A stretch of 64,000 nt of DNA from an uncultured Eubacteriales bacterium (GTDB lineage: Bacteria > Bacillota > Clostridia > Oscillospirales > CAG-382), in contig CAKSEL010000002.1 in NCBI GenBank assembly GCA_934446675.1, positions 62,001 through 126,000 of the forward strand. Reading direction: 5' to 3'. This document shows positions 7,898 to 16,323 of the stretch, in pieces; position 1 is the first letter of the stretch; each line of letters opens with the position of its first letter. Both the position numbers and the translations under genes were made by a program. Below the pieces are notes generated by a model, which did not search any database, was not told where the DNA came from, and was given only the letters and a program-made list of their open reading frames with translations.

Positions 7898-8815
7898 TTA
7901 CTGCTTGCCGGTGAGCTTTGCGATTTCTTCAGCGAAGTTATCTTCGCGCTTTTCAAGACCTTCGCCCTTTTCGTAGCGTACAAATCCCTTAACGGTAACG
8001 TTTCCGCCTGCTGCCTTTGCTGCGTCTGCAACATACTTTGCAACGGATTCCTTATCGCCCTTAACGTATTCCTGTTCCATAAGGCAGTTTGTCTCATAGA
8101 ACTTGCCGAGCTTTCCGTTAACCATCATCTGGAGAACCTTCTCGGGCTTGTTTGCGTTCTTTTCGTCATTCTTGATCTGAGCGAGAACAATCTCCTTCTC
8201 GGCGTCAACAGCCTCTGCGGGAACGTTGTCCTTATCAAGGTACTTCGGGCTCATTGCTGCTGCCTGAAGTGCAAGGTTCTTGAAAATTTCCTTTGCTGCG
8301 TCTTCGGAAGTGGTAGCTTCGCCGTATACGATTACGCCGATAGTGCCGCCGCCGTGTACATAGGAATTTGCAAGTCCTTCAACGATGGTGAAACGTCTGA
8401 TGGAGAGCTTTTCGCCTATCTGGAATATCTTATCCTTGAGTATAGCCTCAACGGTGTCGTCGGTACCTACGTACTTTGCTGCGAGAAGTGCGTCTACGTC
8501 AGCAGGCTTTACTGCAAGTATGGTCTTGAGAAGATCCTTTACAAAGTTTCTGAAAGTTTCGTTCTTTGCAACGAAGTCTGTCTCGGAGTTTACTTCGATC
8601 ATGGCGGTGAGATTGCCCTCGGAAAGTATGTCTACGATACCTTCGGCAGCAATTCTGCTTGCCTTTTTCTCTGCAACGGCAAGTCCCTTCTCGCGAAGAA
8701 TCTTAACTGCTTCTTCCTTATCGCCGTTTGCTTCGGTGAGTGCCTTTTTGCACTCCATCATGCCTATACCGGTCTGCGCGCGCAGCTCGGATACGTCCTT
8801 AGCTGTAAAGTTCAT
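7898..8815 (-). CDS. tsf: Translation elongation factor Ts
   Basis: A 305-residue EF-Ts, which exchanges GDP for GTP on EF-Tu. The N-terminal UBA-like module (MNFTAKDVSELRAQTGIGMM) and the TDFVAKN signature at residues 79-85, which contacts EF-Tu, are both intact; length is normal for the family. The ATG at 8815 follows GGGAGG. It lies 35 bp downstream of rpsB in the same direction, the universal bacterial arrangement, so both are expressed from the rpsB promoter and its leader. Confidence 0.98.
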   Translation of the reverse strand: MNFTAKDVSELRAQTGIGMMECKKALTEANGDKEEAVKILREKGLAVAEKKASRIAAEGIVDILSEGNLTAMIEVNSETDFVAKNETFRNFVKDLLKTILAVKPADVDALLAAKYVGTDDTVEAILKDKIFQIGEKLSIRRFTIVEGLANSYVHGGGTIGVIVYGEATTSEDAAKEIFKNLALQAAAMSPKYLDKDNVPAEAVDAEKEIVLAQIKNDEKNANKPEKVLQMMVNGKLGKFYETNCLMEQEYVKGDKESVAKYVADAAKAAGGNVTVKGFVRYEKGEGLEKREDNFAEEIAKLTGKQ

Positions 8816-8850
8816 TTTTAATCCTCCCGTTTAAACGTGATTTTCTGTAA

Positions 8851-9594
8851 TTATTCTGCTGCTTCGTCAGCGGCGTCTTCGGACTTCTCATCTTCAGCGC
8901 CGGTGAACTGTTCGCCCTGCTTGCCTTCGAGAACGGCGTCTGCCATTACGGAGAGTATGAGCTTGATGCCGCGGATTGCGTCATCGTTACCGGGAATTAC
9001 ATAATCTACTTCATCGGGATCGCAGTTGGTATCTACGATAGCAACAACCGGAATACCGAGTTTCTTTGCTTCAGCTACTGCGTTCTTTTCCTTCTTGGGG
9101 TCTACTACGAACATTGCGGAGGGAAGTCCCTTCATGTTCTTGATACCGCCGAGGTTTCTCTCGAGGTCGTTTATTTCCTTAACGAGCGAAATTACTTCTT
9201 TCTTGGGGAGAAGCTCAAATGTTCCGTCGTCTTCCATTCTGTGGAGTGCGTTAAGACGAGCTATGCTCTTCTTGATGGTCTTGAAGTTGGTAAGCATACC
9301 GCCGAGCCATCTCATGTTTACATAGTAGCAGCCTGCTCTTTCAGCCTCTTCCTTAATCGCGTCGGAAGCCTGCTTCTTTGTACCTACGAAAAGAATGTCG
9401 CCGCCGTCCATAGAGATCTCTCTGATGAACATATAAGCTTCTTCGAGCTTCTTTACGGTCTTCTGAAGGTCGATGATATATACACCGTTTCTTTCAGTGA
9501 AGATGTACTCAGCCATTTTAGGGTTCCATCTTCTTGTGTGATGTCCGAAATGGACGCCTGCTTCAAGCAGCTGCTTCATTGATACTACTGACAT
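8851..9594 (-). CDS. rpsB: 30S ribosomal protein S2
   Basis: A 247-residue S2 protein with the standard opening (MKQLLEAGVHFGHHTRRWNP), the FVGTKKQASDAI block and VVAIVDTNCDPDEVDYVIPG. It ends in an acidic tail (EDEKSEDAADEAAE) that many Firmicute S2 proteins carry. S2 joins the small subunit late and supports S1 or mRNA binding. The ATG at 9594 follows AAAGGAGG with nine bases. A GC-rich folded leader upstream suggests feedback control. Confidence 0.98.
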   Translation of the reverse strand: MSVVSMKQLLEAGVHFGHHTRRWNPKMAEYIFTERNGVYIIDLQKTVKKLEEAYMFIREISMDGGDILFVGTKKQASDAIKEEAERAGCYYVNMRWLGGMLTNFKTIKKSIARLNALHRMEDDGTFELLPKKEVISLVKEINDLERNLGGIKNMKGLPSAMFVVDPKKEKNAVAEAKKLGIPVVAIVDTNCDPDEVDYVIPGNDDAIRGIKLILSVMADAVLEGKQGEQFTGAEDEKSEDAADEAAE

Positions 9595-9619
9595 TTTTCA
9601 TGTCCTCCTTTAGGTTTTT

Positions 9620-9692
9620 TCCACCACGCACGACCTTAGTACGGCAAATCCGGGTATTTCCGGACACCTTACCGCAAATACGCACGTGTGTG
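9620..9692 (-). promoter_or_regulatory. Structured rpsB 5' leader, likely S2-type autoregulatory element
   Basis: On the minus strand, an apical hairpin TCCGG/CCGGA (9649-9664 on plus) is extended by GCGGTAA pairing with TTGCCGT (two G-U pairs). A further imperfect outer stem joins CACACG and CGTGCG stretches. The fold sits just before the rpsB ribosome site, where r-protein leaders that bind their own product are usually found. The match to a known S2 leader is inference. Confidence 0.5.
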
Positions 9693-9713
9693 TGATAAAA
9701 ATAAATTAAAAAT

Positions 9714-9746
9714 ACCGTCGGGCACAGCCCAACGGTTGATATTATA
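9714..9746 (-). terminator. Hairpin with T-run upstream of rpsB, overlapping a -10-like box
   Basis: On the minus strand ACCGTTGGGC pairs with GCCCGACGGT (9714-9736), then ATTTTTAATTTATTTTT. It fits a terminator for the membrane-protein gene ending at 9817. A TATAAT (9741-9746) lies directly before it; transcription from there would start inside the hairpin, so it could also be an rpsB promoter followed by an attenuator. Confidence 0.6.
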
Positions 9747-9816
9747 ACACAATATGCTTATCAATTAAAGTCTGCTTTGGCGTTATTTACATTTTTTTTA
9801 CATTTACTTTGCCATT

Positions 9817-10266
9817 TCATCTGCCTCTGTGCCGTTTTGAGCCTGAACCTGCCGCAGACATTCTTACGCCGATAACAGCCGCGGCAATTACGCAAAGGCA
9901 GAGTGCGCTCCTGTAAACAATGCCGTGCTCCGACGCGGGAAACACAAGCGACACCGCAAACAGCACCGCAAGAAATACAGCGCCGCAAAGAGCACCTGTG
10001 CCGAGAGACGCATTTTTGCCGAGTTTTCCCGACGCAAAACCTCCGGCGAGCGACGAAACCGCAGCGCATACAAATCCGACCGGTGCAAACAGCCTTCCGG
10101 GATCCGAATTATTTTTAAGCACGCACGCGCATAATATGAGCAGCAAAATCCAAAGCAGTGCCGACACCGCCGTTCCGAGACACGCCGATTTTGCCATGCC
10201 CGTACCTGTCCCCGCAGCGCCCGGAGCATTTTTAAAGACTTTTCCGGTCTTTCTTTTCTTTTTCAA
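9817..10266 (-). CDS. TIGR04086 family small membrane protein
   Basis: A 149-residue integral membrane protein. A basic N-terminus (MKKKRKTGKVFK) is followed by four hydrophobic segments (about 25-47, 55-76, 85-107 and 112-132) and a basic Arg-rich tail. The four-helix layout with small-residue (Gly/Ala) content matches the TIGR04086/YrzE type, commonly found beside yajC in Firmicutes, as here. The TTG at 10266 lies 8 bases after GGAGG; the GTG nine bases upstream overlaps that ribosome site and cannot be the start. Function is unknown. Confidence 0.75.
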   Translation of the reverse strand: MKKKRKTGKVFKNAPGAAGTGTGMAKSACLGTAVSALLWILLLILCACVLKNNSDPGRLFAPVGFVCAAVSSLAGGFASGKLGKNASLGTGALCGAVFLAVLFAVSLVFPASEHGIVYRSALCLCVIAAAVIGVRMSAAGSGSKRHRGR

Positions 10267-10351
10267 GTTCAGCACCTCCGTTACGGTATCAATATATGCG
10301 CCGTTTTACGAACAAAGAACCCGATTTTGATTATTTTGCAAAATGCCGTTC

Positions 10352-10392
10352 CCAAAAAAGAAGTACGGCACGCTTTTATTCACGTACCGTAC
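10352..10392 (-). terminator. Terminator of yajC
   Basis: Minus strand: GTACGGTACG pairs with CGTGCCGTAC (10-bp stem, plus positions 10363-10372 and 10383-10392), then TTCTTTTTT. It separates yajC from the downstream membrane-protein gene. Confidence 0.8.
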
Positions 10393-10430
10393 AGTTTGCG
10401 ACATAACATAATATTGCCGTGGGGCATCAT

Positions 10431-10826
10431 TTACTGTTTTTCCTCAGGCTTTTTAACTCCGGTTACTTTGTATCCGCCCTTGGGAGCCTTTGTATCTCCG
10501 TTTTTGAGGTCAACCGTTGAGATTGCCGAACGTCTTACGCGGATCTTGTTTCTGTCGGCGCCGGTTTCGATAGTGATAACGTCGTCCTTGATGTGGGTAA
10601 CTCTGCCGATAATTCCGCCGATAGTGGTGATTTCGTCGCCGACTTCAAGAGAATTTCTCAGAGCCGCTGCTTCTTTTTCCTGCTTTTTCTGAGGTCTTAT
10701 CATAAAGAAATAGAAAAAAGCCACGATTGCAACGATATAAATTATCATAACTACCGCGGAGTTTGCTCCGCCCTGCGTTCCGGTGCTTTCGGCAGCCGCG
10801 TCGAGCGCATAAAACATATTCTGCAT
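10431..10826 (-). CDS. yajC: Preprotein translocase subunit YajC
   Basis: A 131-residue single-pass membrane protein that associates with SecDF in the Sec translocase. A short polar N-terminus is followed by one transmembrane helix (about 24-43), the diagnostic FFMIRPQKKQ motif just after it, and a small beta domain (LEVGDEITTIGGIIGRVTHI). The C-terminus is a short charged tail. Length is usual for the family. The ATG at 10826 follows GAAGGAA. No secD/secF is visible nearby. Confidence 0.95.
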   Translation of the reverse strand: MQNMFYALDAAAESTGTQGGANSAVVMIIYIVAIVAFFYFFMIRPQKKQEKEAAALRNSLEVGDEITTIGGIIGRVTHIKDDVITIETGADRNKIRVRRSAISTVDLKNGDTKAPKGGYKVTGVKKPEEKQ

Positions 10827-10920
10827 TTAATGTTCCTTCTTTCACAATGAATATTTATCAGAATAACACTATAATATGAACCTGATGTTAATTCAGCATA
10901 AATTAATAGTTCAAGTGCGA

Positions 10921-10960
10921 AAAAATCAAAGTCCGGAACAGCGCAAAGCCGAACCGGACT
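10921..10960 (-). terminator. Terminator after the RNHCP gene
   Basis: Minus strand: AGTCCGG pairs with CCGGACT (plus 10930-10936 and 10954-10960) with a GC-rich inner loop, followed by TTGATTTTTT. Confidence 0.8.
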
Positions 10961-10990
10961 GTTTTACATTGCTTTTTATGAGTCCTTGCC

Positions 10991-11338
10991 TTATATGTCC
11001 GCGGTAAGCGCGATAAGCAGTGATTCGTCGTCATACTGTTCGTCGGGCAGCGTATCCTTTGCGCTCATTTTAAGAGCCGCCTTGTTTCTGCCCTCGAAAC
11101 CGCATTTATCGCATTTATACAGTATCACAAATCCTTTTTTTGGATCGGGAAATGTTCTTACCGGACGAAGTACGCCGCGGCAATCGCACGCCCTGTCTCC
11201 GGGAAGTATGTCCACATGGAGCGAACACAGGCATCTCGGGCAGTGATTTCTGCTCGTGCGTCCCAAAGGTTCGACCTTAAAGCCGCAGTTTACGCAGACA
11301 AAGCCTTCGTCGTTTTTTGAAAAACGCTTTGTTTCCAT
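10991..11338 (-). CDS. RNHCP domain zinc-ribbon protein
   Basis: A 115-residue protein with the family's name motif RNHCPRCLCSLHVD at about residues 31-44. Paired cysteines form two probable zinc ribbons: FVCVNC with HCPRC, and CDC with YKCDKCGFEG. Such RNHCP proteins are small, widespread and of unknown role; nucleic-acid binding is a guess from the zinc ribbons. It starts 7 bp after the uxuA stop, so the two may be co-transcribed, and a terminator follows. Confidence 0.85.
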   Translation of the reverse strand: METKRFSKNDEGFVCVNCGFKVEPLGRTSRNHCPRCLCSLHVDILPGDRACDCRGVLRPVRTFPDPKKGFVILYKCDKCGFEGRNKAALKMSAKDTLPDEQYDDESLLIALTADI

Positions 11339-11345
11339 AAAAGCT

Positions 11346-12398
11346 TTACTTTCCGCCGTTCTCTCTGACGATGGATTCCCAGAGTCCGTTGAGATAAGCC
11401 GCGCCGAGCGCTCTGTCGTAAAGTCCGTAGCCCGGTCTGCCCTGTTCTCCCCAGATCATGCGTCCGTGGTCGGGTCTTACATATCCGTCGAAGTTTACGT
11501 CGTATGCGGCTTTCATTATCTCATACATATCGAGAGAGCCGCATTCCGTCTTATGCGCCGTTTCGTTGAAATCGCGTCCGCCCATATGCTTGATATTTCT
11601 CGCATGGAGGAAGTGTATCTTTCCCTCGCCGCCGAATCTGCGGATAAGATGAGGTATATCGTTATCGGGATTTACACCGAGAGAGCCTGTGCAGAGCGTA
11701 AGTCCGTTATAGGGCGAATCGACAAGCTTTAAAAATCTTTCAAGATTCTTTTCGTTTGTGATTATTCTCGGAAGTCCGAATATGCCCCATGGCGGATCGT
11801 CCGGGTGTATCGCCATCTTGACGTCGTATTCCTCGCACACGGGTATAATTGCCTTTAAGAAATACTCCGTATTCTTCCAGAGCGCCTCTTCGTCAATGCT
11901 CTTATACTCGTCGAGCAGCGCGTCAAGTCCCGCCTTTGTATAGCTTGCGTCCCAGCCGGGCAGCGAAAGGTCGCCCTTTCTCGGATCCATTGCAAGAACC
12001 TCTGCGTCGCGGTAGATAAGCGACGTCGAACCGTCGGCATTCTTATAATCAAGGCTTGAGCGCAGCCAGTCGAACACCGGCATAAAGTTATAGCATATTA
12101 CCTTAACGCCTGCCTTTCCGAGACGTCTGATATTCTCGCAGTAAACCTCGATATACTTATCTCTCGAAGGCTTGCCGAGTTTGATGTCCTCATGCACCGG
12201 AACGCTCTCGACAATATCGAACACAAGTCCGTGATCTGAACATTTCTTTTTTATGTCCTCTATCGCCTCAGTCGGCCAGACCTCTCCCGGAGGAACGGAA
12301 TAAACCGCCGAAACGACGCTTCTCATTGCAGGTATCTGCGATATGTATTCCAGCGTTACCGGATCACTGTCGCCGTACCAGCGAAAACTCATTTTCAT
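11346..12398 (-). CDS. uxuA: Mannonate dehydratase
   Basis: A 350-residue enzyme that dehydrates D-mannonate to 2-keto-3-deoxygluconate in glucuronate breakdown. The N-terminus (MKMSFRWYGDSDPVTLEYI), IVESVPVHEDIKLG, the metal-binding stretch MAIHPDDPPWGIFGLPRI, CTGSLGVNPDNDI, HFLHARNIK and VRPDHGRMIWGE are all typical of UxuA and cover the metal ligands and active site. Length matches the family. The ATG at 12398 follows AAGGAG. No uxaC or uxuB is adjacent, so the pathway genes must lie elsewhere. Confidence 0.96.
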   Translation of the reverse strand: MKMSFRWYGDSDPVTLEYISQIPAMRSVVSAVYSVPPGEVWPTEAIEDIKKKCSDHGLVFDIVESVPVHEDIKLGKPSRDKYIEVYCENIRRLGKAGVKVICYNFMPVFDWLRSSLDYKNADGSTSLIYRDAEVLAMDPRKGDLSLPGWDASYTKAGLDALLDEYKSIDEEALWKNTEYFLKAIIPVCEEYDVKMAIHPDDPPWGIFGLPRIITNEKNLERFLKLVDSPYNGLTLCTGSLGVNPDNDIPHLIRRFGGEGKIHFLHARNIKHMGGRDFNETAHKTECGSLDMYEIMKAAYDVNFDGYVRPDHGRMIWGEQGRPGYGLYDRALGAAYLNGLWESIVRENGGK

Positions 12399-12427
12399 GT
12401 TTGTTTTCTCCTTATTATATAAATTGT

Positions 12428-13423
12428 TTATTTTGCCTTTGCTTTCTGTATGCGTATATCGCTTCCCTCAAATCTGAACGAACGGAAACTGCCTATAAGC
12501 CTTGACGTTATTCTGTCGTCGTAGGTTTTCTTGAAAAGCTGTGTATTATCGAGGTTTGTGCTTATTATCATAGGCTTTGCGCCGTTAATGCGCGTGTTTA
12601 TGAGATTATACAGCACGGACTGCGTAAAGGAATTGACAAATTCCGTGCCGAGATCGTCTATGATAAGCAGGTCGCATGAGAAAAATCTGTCAGTCTCGTT
12701 TCCTGCGTTCTCGTCGCGCTCAAATCTCGAAAGCTCAAACGCACGTATTATATTCTGCGCGCTTTCATACACGACGTCATAGCCCTTTTCGATTATTCCG
12801 CGCGCGATAGCCGTCGTGAGATGGGTTTTGCCAAGTCCCGTCTTTCCTATAAACAAAAGGTTTGACGCATTTTCCGGGTTTCCGAAATCACAGACGTACT
12901 TTTTCGACTTTTCAAGGATACTCGACATGACCTGTCTCGGACTGAGCTTGCCGTCGGGCGCTTTATCGGAATAAAAGTCAAGGTCAAAGTTTTCAAAGCC
13001 CTGATGTTTGAGCGTACTTCCGAGTCCGGCGCTTTCAAACGCCGCCTGAGACAATGCTTTTCTCTTGCAGGAGCACATTTCGACGCCTACATATCCCGTG
13101 TCGCGGCATTTGGGACAGGTATATTTCACTTCCGTGAAATCTTCGGCAAATCCGTTTTGCTTCAACAACTCTTTTCTGTGCTTCTGAAGATCGAGATTTT
13201 CTTTTTTCAGCTTTGCCATGCGTTCCTCAAGTCCGTCCTTACCCATGAGAGCCGCACGGTACACGTTAAGTCCGGTAAGAGAAAGAGCGTGGTCTATCTC
13301 CTTTACCATCGGACACTTTTCGTAGACAAGCTCTGTATGCTCAGCCGCCGTCTGTTCGGCGCGTTTTCTTCTTGCCTCGATAAGCTCGTCGGCTTTTTTT
13401 ACCGCGGTTTCCGGATATGACAT
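12428..13423 (-). CDS. DnaC/DnaI-like replicative helicase loader (AAA+ ATPase)
   Basis: A 331-residue protein. Residues 60-95 form a charged helix or coiled coil; a zinc-type cluster CPKCRDTGYVGVEMCSC lies at 103-119; then an AAA+ domain with Walker A GKTGLGKT (193-200), Walker B LLIIDDLGTE, a sensor IISTNL and an Arg finger DDRITSRLIG. This order matches Firmicute helicase loaders that place DnaB-type helicase on DNA; IstB-type transposition ATPases are shorter and lack the zinc cluster. The ATG at 13423 was chosen over the GTG at 13435, which sits on the ribosome site. A sigma-A promoter lies upstream. Confidence 0.85.
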   Translation of the reverse strand: MSYPETAVKKADELIEARRKRAEQTAAEHTELVYEKCPMVKEIDHALSLTGLNVYRAALMGKDGLEERMAKLKKENLDLQKHRKELLKQNGFAEDFTEVKYTCPKCRDTGYVGVEMCSCKRKALSQAAFESAGLGSTLKHQGFENFDLDFYSDKAPDGKLSPRQVMSSILEKSKKYVCDFGNPENASNLLFIGKTGLGKTHLTTAIARGIIEKGYDVVYESAQNIIRAFELSRFERDENAGNETDRFFSCDLLIIDDLGTEFVNSFTQSVLYNLINTRINGAKPMIISTNLDNTQLFKKTYDDRITSRLIGSFRSFRFEGSDIRIQKAKAK

Positions 13424-13461
13424 AAAAATCCGCACCGTCCTTTCAGCATCACTTCAAGTGT

Positions 13462-13490
13462 ATTTTATCACATTTAATTCTTCAAGTCAA
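13462..13490 (-). promoter_or_regulatory. Sigma-A promoter of the helicase loader gene
   Basis: Minus strand TTGACT (13485-13490), 17-bp spacer, TAAAAT (13462-13467). Confidence 0.7.
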
Positions 13491-13577
13491 TATTTATACG
13501 CAAACACGGTACGATTTTTGTAAAATTTTATTCTTATGTAAATTTTCGCTTTTCTTTGCAAAAGAGCATTTTTGTAT

Positions 13578-13606
13578 TGAACAAAGCGCGGTTTTATGGT
13601 AAAATA
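13578..13606 (+). promoter_or_regulatory. Sigma-A promoter of mnmA
   Basis: TTGAAC (13578-13583), 17-bp spacer, TAAAAT (13601-13606), about 35 bp before the ATG. Confidence 0.7.
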
Positions 13607-13640
13607 AACACGGAAACCAACATACAAAGGAAGATAATCC

Positions 13641-14714
13641 ATGTGCAAAAAAGTAATCACGGCAATGAGCGGAGGCGTTGACTCATCGGTTGCGGCTCTG
13701 TTATTAAATGAGCGCGGATACGAAAACGTCGGCATAACCTTAAAGCTTTACGACAACGAGGACGTCGGAATATCGCGCGAAAAGACCTGCTGCAGCATAG
13801 ACGACATAAACGACGCGCAGAGAGTCTGCGCAAAGCTCGGAATACCGCACTACGTATTCAACTTTTCGGACGATTTTGCAAAATACGTCATAGACAACTT
13901 TACCGAAACGTACCTCTGCGGAAAAACGCCCAATCCCTGTATCGAATGCAACAGGCACATAAAGTTCAGAATTCTTCTCGAGCGCGCAAAGCAGATGGAT
14001 TTTGATTATATTGCGACGGGGCACTATTGCAGCACTGAACGCGACGCCGCTACGGGACGGTATATGTTAAAGAAAGCACTCGACGACACCAAGGATCAGA
14101 CATATGTTCTGTACATGCTGACGCAGGAGCAGCTCTCGCATACGCTCTTCCCTCTCGGAGGAATGACAAAAAAGCAGGTGCGCGAAATAGCCGAGCAAAG
14201 CGGTCTTATTAACGCGCGCAAGCACGACAGCCAGGACATATGCTTTGTAAAGGACGGCGACTACCGTTCGTTTATCGAAAACCGCACGGGAAAACACTTT
14301 GAATGCGGAGATTTCCGTCTTGCCGACGGCACAAAAGTCGGCACTCACAAGGGCATTATCGGCTACACGACGGGACAGAGAAAAGGTCTGGGCATTGCGT
14401 ACTCAGAGCCGTTATACGTCGTAAGCAAGGACGTGGAAAACAACGTAGTCACGGTCGGAAAGCAAAACGAGCTGTTTTCAAAAAGAGTAAAGGTAAATGA
14501 CGTAAACTTCATGCCGTTTGAAAGCCTTGCGTCGCCCATGAAAATAAGCGCAAAGCTTCGTTACAAACAAAAAGAAAGTCCGTGTACCATGTTTCCGGAC
14601 GGCGAAAACTCGGTGATTCTCGAATTTGACGAGCCGCAGAGAGCCGTGACATCGGGACAGGCAGCCGTTTTCTATGACGGAGAGTATGTCGTCGGCGGCG
14701 GCACGATAGTATGA
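13641..14714 (+). CDS. mnmA: tRNA-specific 2-thiouridylase MnmA
   Basis: A 357-residue enzyme that adds sulfur to the wobble uridine (U34) of tRNA-Lys, -Glu and -Gln. The PP-loop SGGVDSS (10-16) binds ATP. Cys100 (in TPNPCIECN) and Cys201 (in QDICFVKDG) are the catalytic pair that handles persulfide and disulfide. The GQRKGLGIAY motif and the C-terminal beta-barrel (KLRYKQKESPC to AVFYDGEYVVGGG) are present. Length is normal. It is monocistronic, with its own promoter, and is followed by a tRNA gene with a separate promoter. Confidence 0.97.
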   Translation: MCKKVITAMSGGVDSSVAALLLNERGYENVGITLKLYDNEDVGISREKTCCSIDDINDAQRVCAKLGIPHYVFNFSDDFAKYVIDNFTETYLCGKTPNPCIECNRHIKFRILLERAKQMDFDYIATGHYCSTERDAATGRYMLKKALDDTKDQTYVLYMLTQEQLSHTLFPLGGMTKKQVREIAEQSGLINARKHDSQDICFVKDGDYRSFIENRTGKHFECGDFRLADGTKVGTHKGIIGYTTGQRKGLGIAYSEPLYVVSKDVENNVVTVGKQNELFSKRVKVNDVNFMPFESLASPMKISAKLRYKQKESPCTMFPDGENSVILEFDEPQRAVTSGQAAVFYDGEYVVGGGTIV

Positions 14715-14759
14715 CATTGCGGTTTTAAGCCGGTTTGTGTTCTTTTTTCAAAAAAGGTC

Positions 14760-14788
14760 TTGACAAAATATTTTTTACATGATATAAT
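14760..14788 (+). promoter_or_regulatory. Consensus promoter of the tRNA-Ser gene
   Basis: Perfect TTGACA (14760-14765), 17-bp spacer and perfect TATAAT (14783-14788), as expected for a stable RNA gene. Confidence 0.85.
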
Positions 14789-14828
14789 AATCAAGCTGTC
14801 GAAAGCACGGCGGCATTTTATATCAAAC

Positions 14829-14920
14829 GGAAAGATGGCTGAGTTGGTCTAAGGCGCACGACTGGAAATCGTGTTTCGGCTAATACCCGAACCAGGGTTC
14901 GAATCCCTGTCTTTCCGCCA
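14829..14920 (+). tRNA. tRNA-Ser (anticodon GGA)
   Basis: A 92-nt class II tRNA. The acceptor stem GGAAAGA/TCTTTCC ends in encoded GCCA. The anticodon stem-loop reads CGACTGGAAATCG, giving GGA, which decodes UCC and UCU. A long variable arm follows, as in serine tRNAs, then GGTTCGAATCC as the T-loop. Confidence 0.97.
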
Positions 14921-14924
14921 TAAT

Positions 14925-14963
14925 AAGAACTGCGGTTTTAACATGAGCCGCGGTTCTTTTTTT
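14925..14963 (+). terminator. Terminator of the tRNA-Ser transcript
   Basis: AAGAACTGCGG (14925-14935) pairs with CCGCGGTTCTT (14948-14958) with one G-U pair, followed by a run of T. Confidence 0.9.
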
Positions 14964-14986
14964 ATTGTTTTCAAAGTTGCAAAGGA

Positions 14987-15017
14987 CAAAAAACAAGCCC
15001 GGAAAAACTCCGGACCT
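14987..15017 (-). terminator. Terminator of wecB
   Basis: Minus strand: AGGTCCGGA pairs with TCCGGGCTT through two G-U pairs, then GTTTTTTG. Confidence 0.7.
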
Positions 15018-15064
15018 GAGTTATAATATTCATTTTTCCGTGCGGTACTGCCGGCATGCACATT

Positions 15065-16159
15065 TTACCGTTCTTCAAGAATATCGGCAATTCTCTTGCA
15101 GGCAAATCCGTCGCCGTAAGGATTGCTTGCGTGCGCCATTGCGTTATACGCGTCTTTATCCTCAAGCAGCTGCTTGAAGTTCTTATATATGACGTCCTCG
15201 TTTGTTCCGACAAGCTTTAAGGTTCCTGCCTTTATGCCCTCGGGACGTTCCGTCGTATCGCGCATTACAAGAACGGGTTTTCCGAGCGACGGCGCCTCCT
15301 CCTGTATTCCGCCGCTGTCGGTAAGTATCATATAGCTTCGCGAGAGGAAGTTATGGAAATCAAGCACTTCGAGAGGTTCGATTATATGTATTCTGTCGCA
15401 GTCTCCGAGTTCTTCGTCGGCGGCTTTTCTTACGACGGGATTCATATGTATGGGATATATCGCCTTTACGTCGGGGTGCTCGTCCATTATACGGCGTATC
15501 GCCCTGAACATATGGTGCATGGGTTCGCCGAGATTTTCGCGTCTGTGCGCGGTTATAACTATAAGTCGGCTGTCCGACGCCCATTCAAGTTCGGGGTGGG
15601 TATAATCTGCGCGCACTGTCGTTTTGAGCGCGTCTATCGCGGTGTTTCCCGTAACAAAAATGCTGTCGGGATCTTTTCCCTCTTTAAGCAGATTCTGCTT
15701 TGAAAGCTCTGTCGGCGCAAAATTGTATTTTGATATTATGCTTACCGCCTGACGGTTGAATTCTTCGGGATACGGAGAATAGATATTATACGTGCGCAGT
15801 CCTGCCTCGACGTGTCCGACGGGTATTTGCAGATAAAAGCAGGCGAGTGCCGTGACAAACGTCGTAGAAGTATCGCCGTGGACAAGCACAACGTCGGGCT
15901 TTACCTCTTCAAGCACGCTCTTTATGCGGTTCAGTATATTTGTAGTTATATCAAAAAGCGTCTGCTTATCCTTCATTACCGAAAGGTCATAATCCGGCAC
16001 TACGCCGAAAGCCTCAAGCACCTGGTCGAGCATCTGTCTGTGCTGTCCGGTAACGCACACGACGGTATTTATGTTTTGTCTTGTTTTCAGCTCATTTACA
16101 AGCGGACACATCTTTATTGCCTCGGGACGTGTTCCGAATACAAGCATTACTGTTTTCAT
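15065..16159 (-). CDS. wecB: UDP-N-acetylglucosamine 2-epimerase (non-hydrolysing)
   Basis: A 364-residue cytosolic enzyme that interconverts UDP-GlcNAc and UDP-ManNAc for cell-surface polymers such as teichoic-acid linkage units. It has the opening VFGTRPEAIKMCPLV, the loop HGDTSTTF, the conserved VEAGLRTYN, the ITAHRRENLGEP block and DSGGIQEEAPSLGKP, all hallmarks of the non-hydrolysing family. Length is usual. The ATG at 16159 follows GGGAGAA, and the gene has its own promoter and terminator. No other wall-polymer gene is adjacent. Confidence 0.97.
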   Translation of the reverse strand: MKTVMLVFGTRPEAIKMCPLVNELKTRQNINTVVCVTGQHRQMLDQVLEAFGVVPDYDLSVMKDKQTLFDITTNILNRIKSVLEEVKPDVVLVHGDTSTTFVTALACFYLQIPVGHVEAGLRTYNIYSPYPEEFNRQAVSIISKYNFAPTELSKQNLLKEGKDPDSIFVTGNTAIDALKTTVRADYTHPELEWASDSRLIVITAHRRENLGEPMHHMFRAIRRIMDEHPDVKAIYPIHMNPVVRKAADEELGDCDRIHIIEPLEVLDFHNFLSRSYMILTDSGGIQEEAPSLGKPVLVMRDTTERPEGIKAGTLKLVGTNEDVIYKNFKQLLEDKDAYNAMAHASNPYGDGFACKRIADILEER

Positions 16160-16201
16160 AAATTTCTCCCATAGCAGATAGTAATAATAGAACTTTTTAT
16201 T

Positions 16202-16230
16202 ATTCTACCGCAAATAAGCATTTTTTGCAA
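16202..16230 (-). promoter_or_regulatory. Sigma-A promoter of wecB
   Basis: Minus strand TTGCAA (16225-16230), 17-bp spacer, TAGAAT (16202-16207). Confidence 0.6.
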
Positions 16231-16251
16231 TACGTTTGCAAGAAATAAATT

Positions 16252-16278
16252 TCCTGCCGCAGGATTTGTACGGCAGGA
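16252..16278 (-). terminator. Terminator of the GH5-like gene
   Basis: Minus strand: TCCTGCCG pairs with its exact complement CGGCAGGA (8 bp), followed by AATTTATTTCTT. The tail is weaker than usual. Confidence 0.6.
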
Positions 16279-16323
16279 GAAAACAAAAAATCAATATTTT
16301 TACGCAAAAACTTTGAAAGCGGT

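Noticed and set aside
7859..8821. 320-codon plus-strand ORF over tsf
   Set aside because: It is a shadow of the highly conserved tsf frame on the other strand; no ribosome site and a low-complexity Leu/Cys-rich product.
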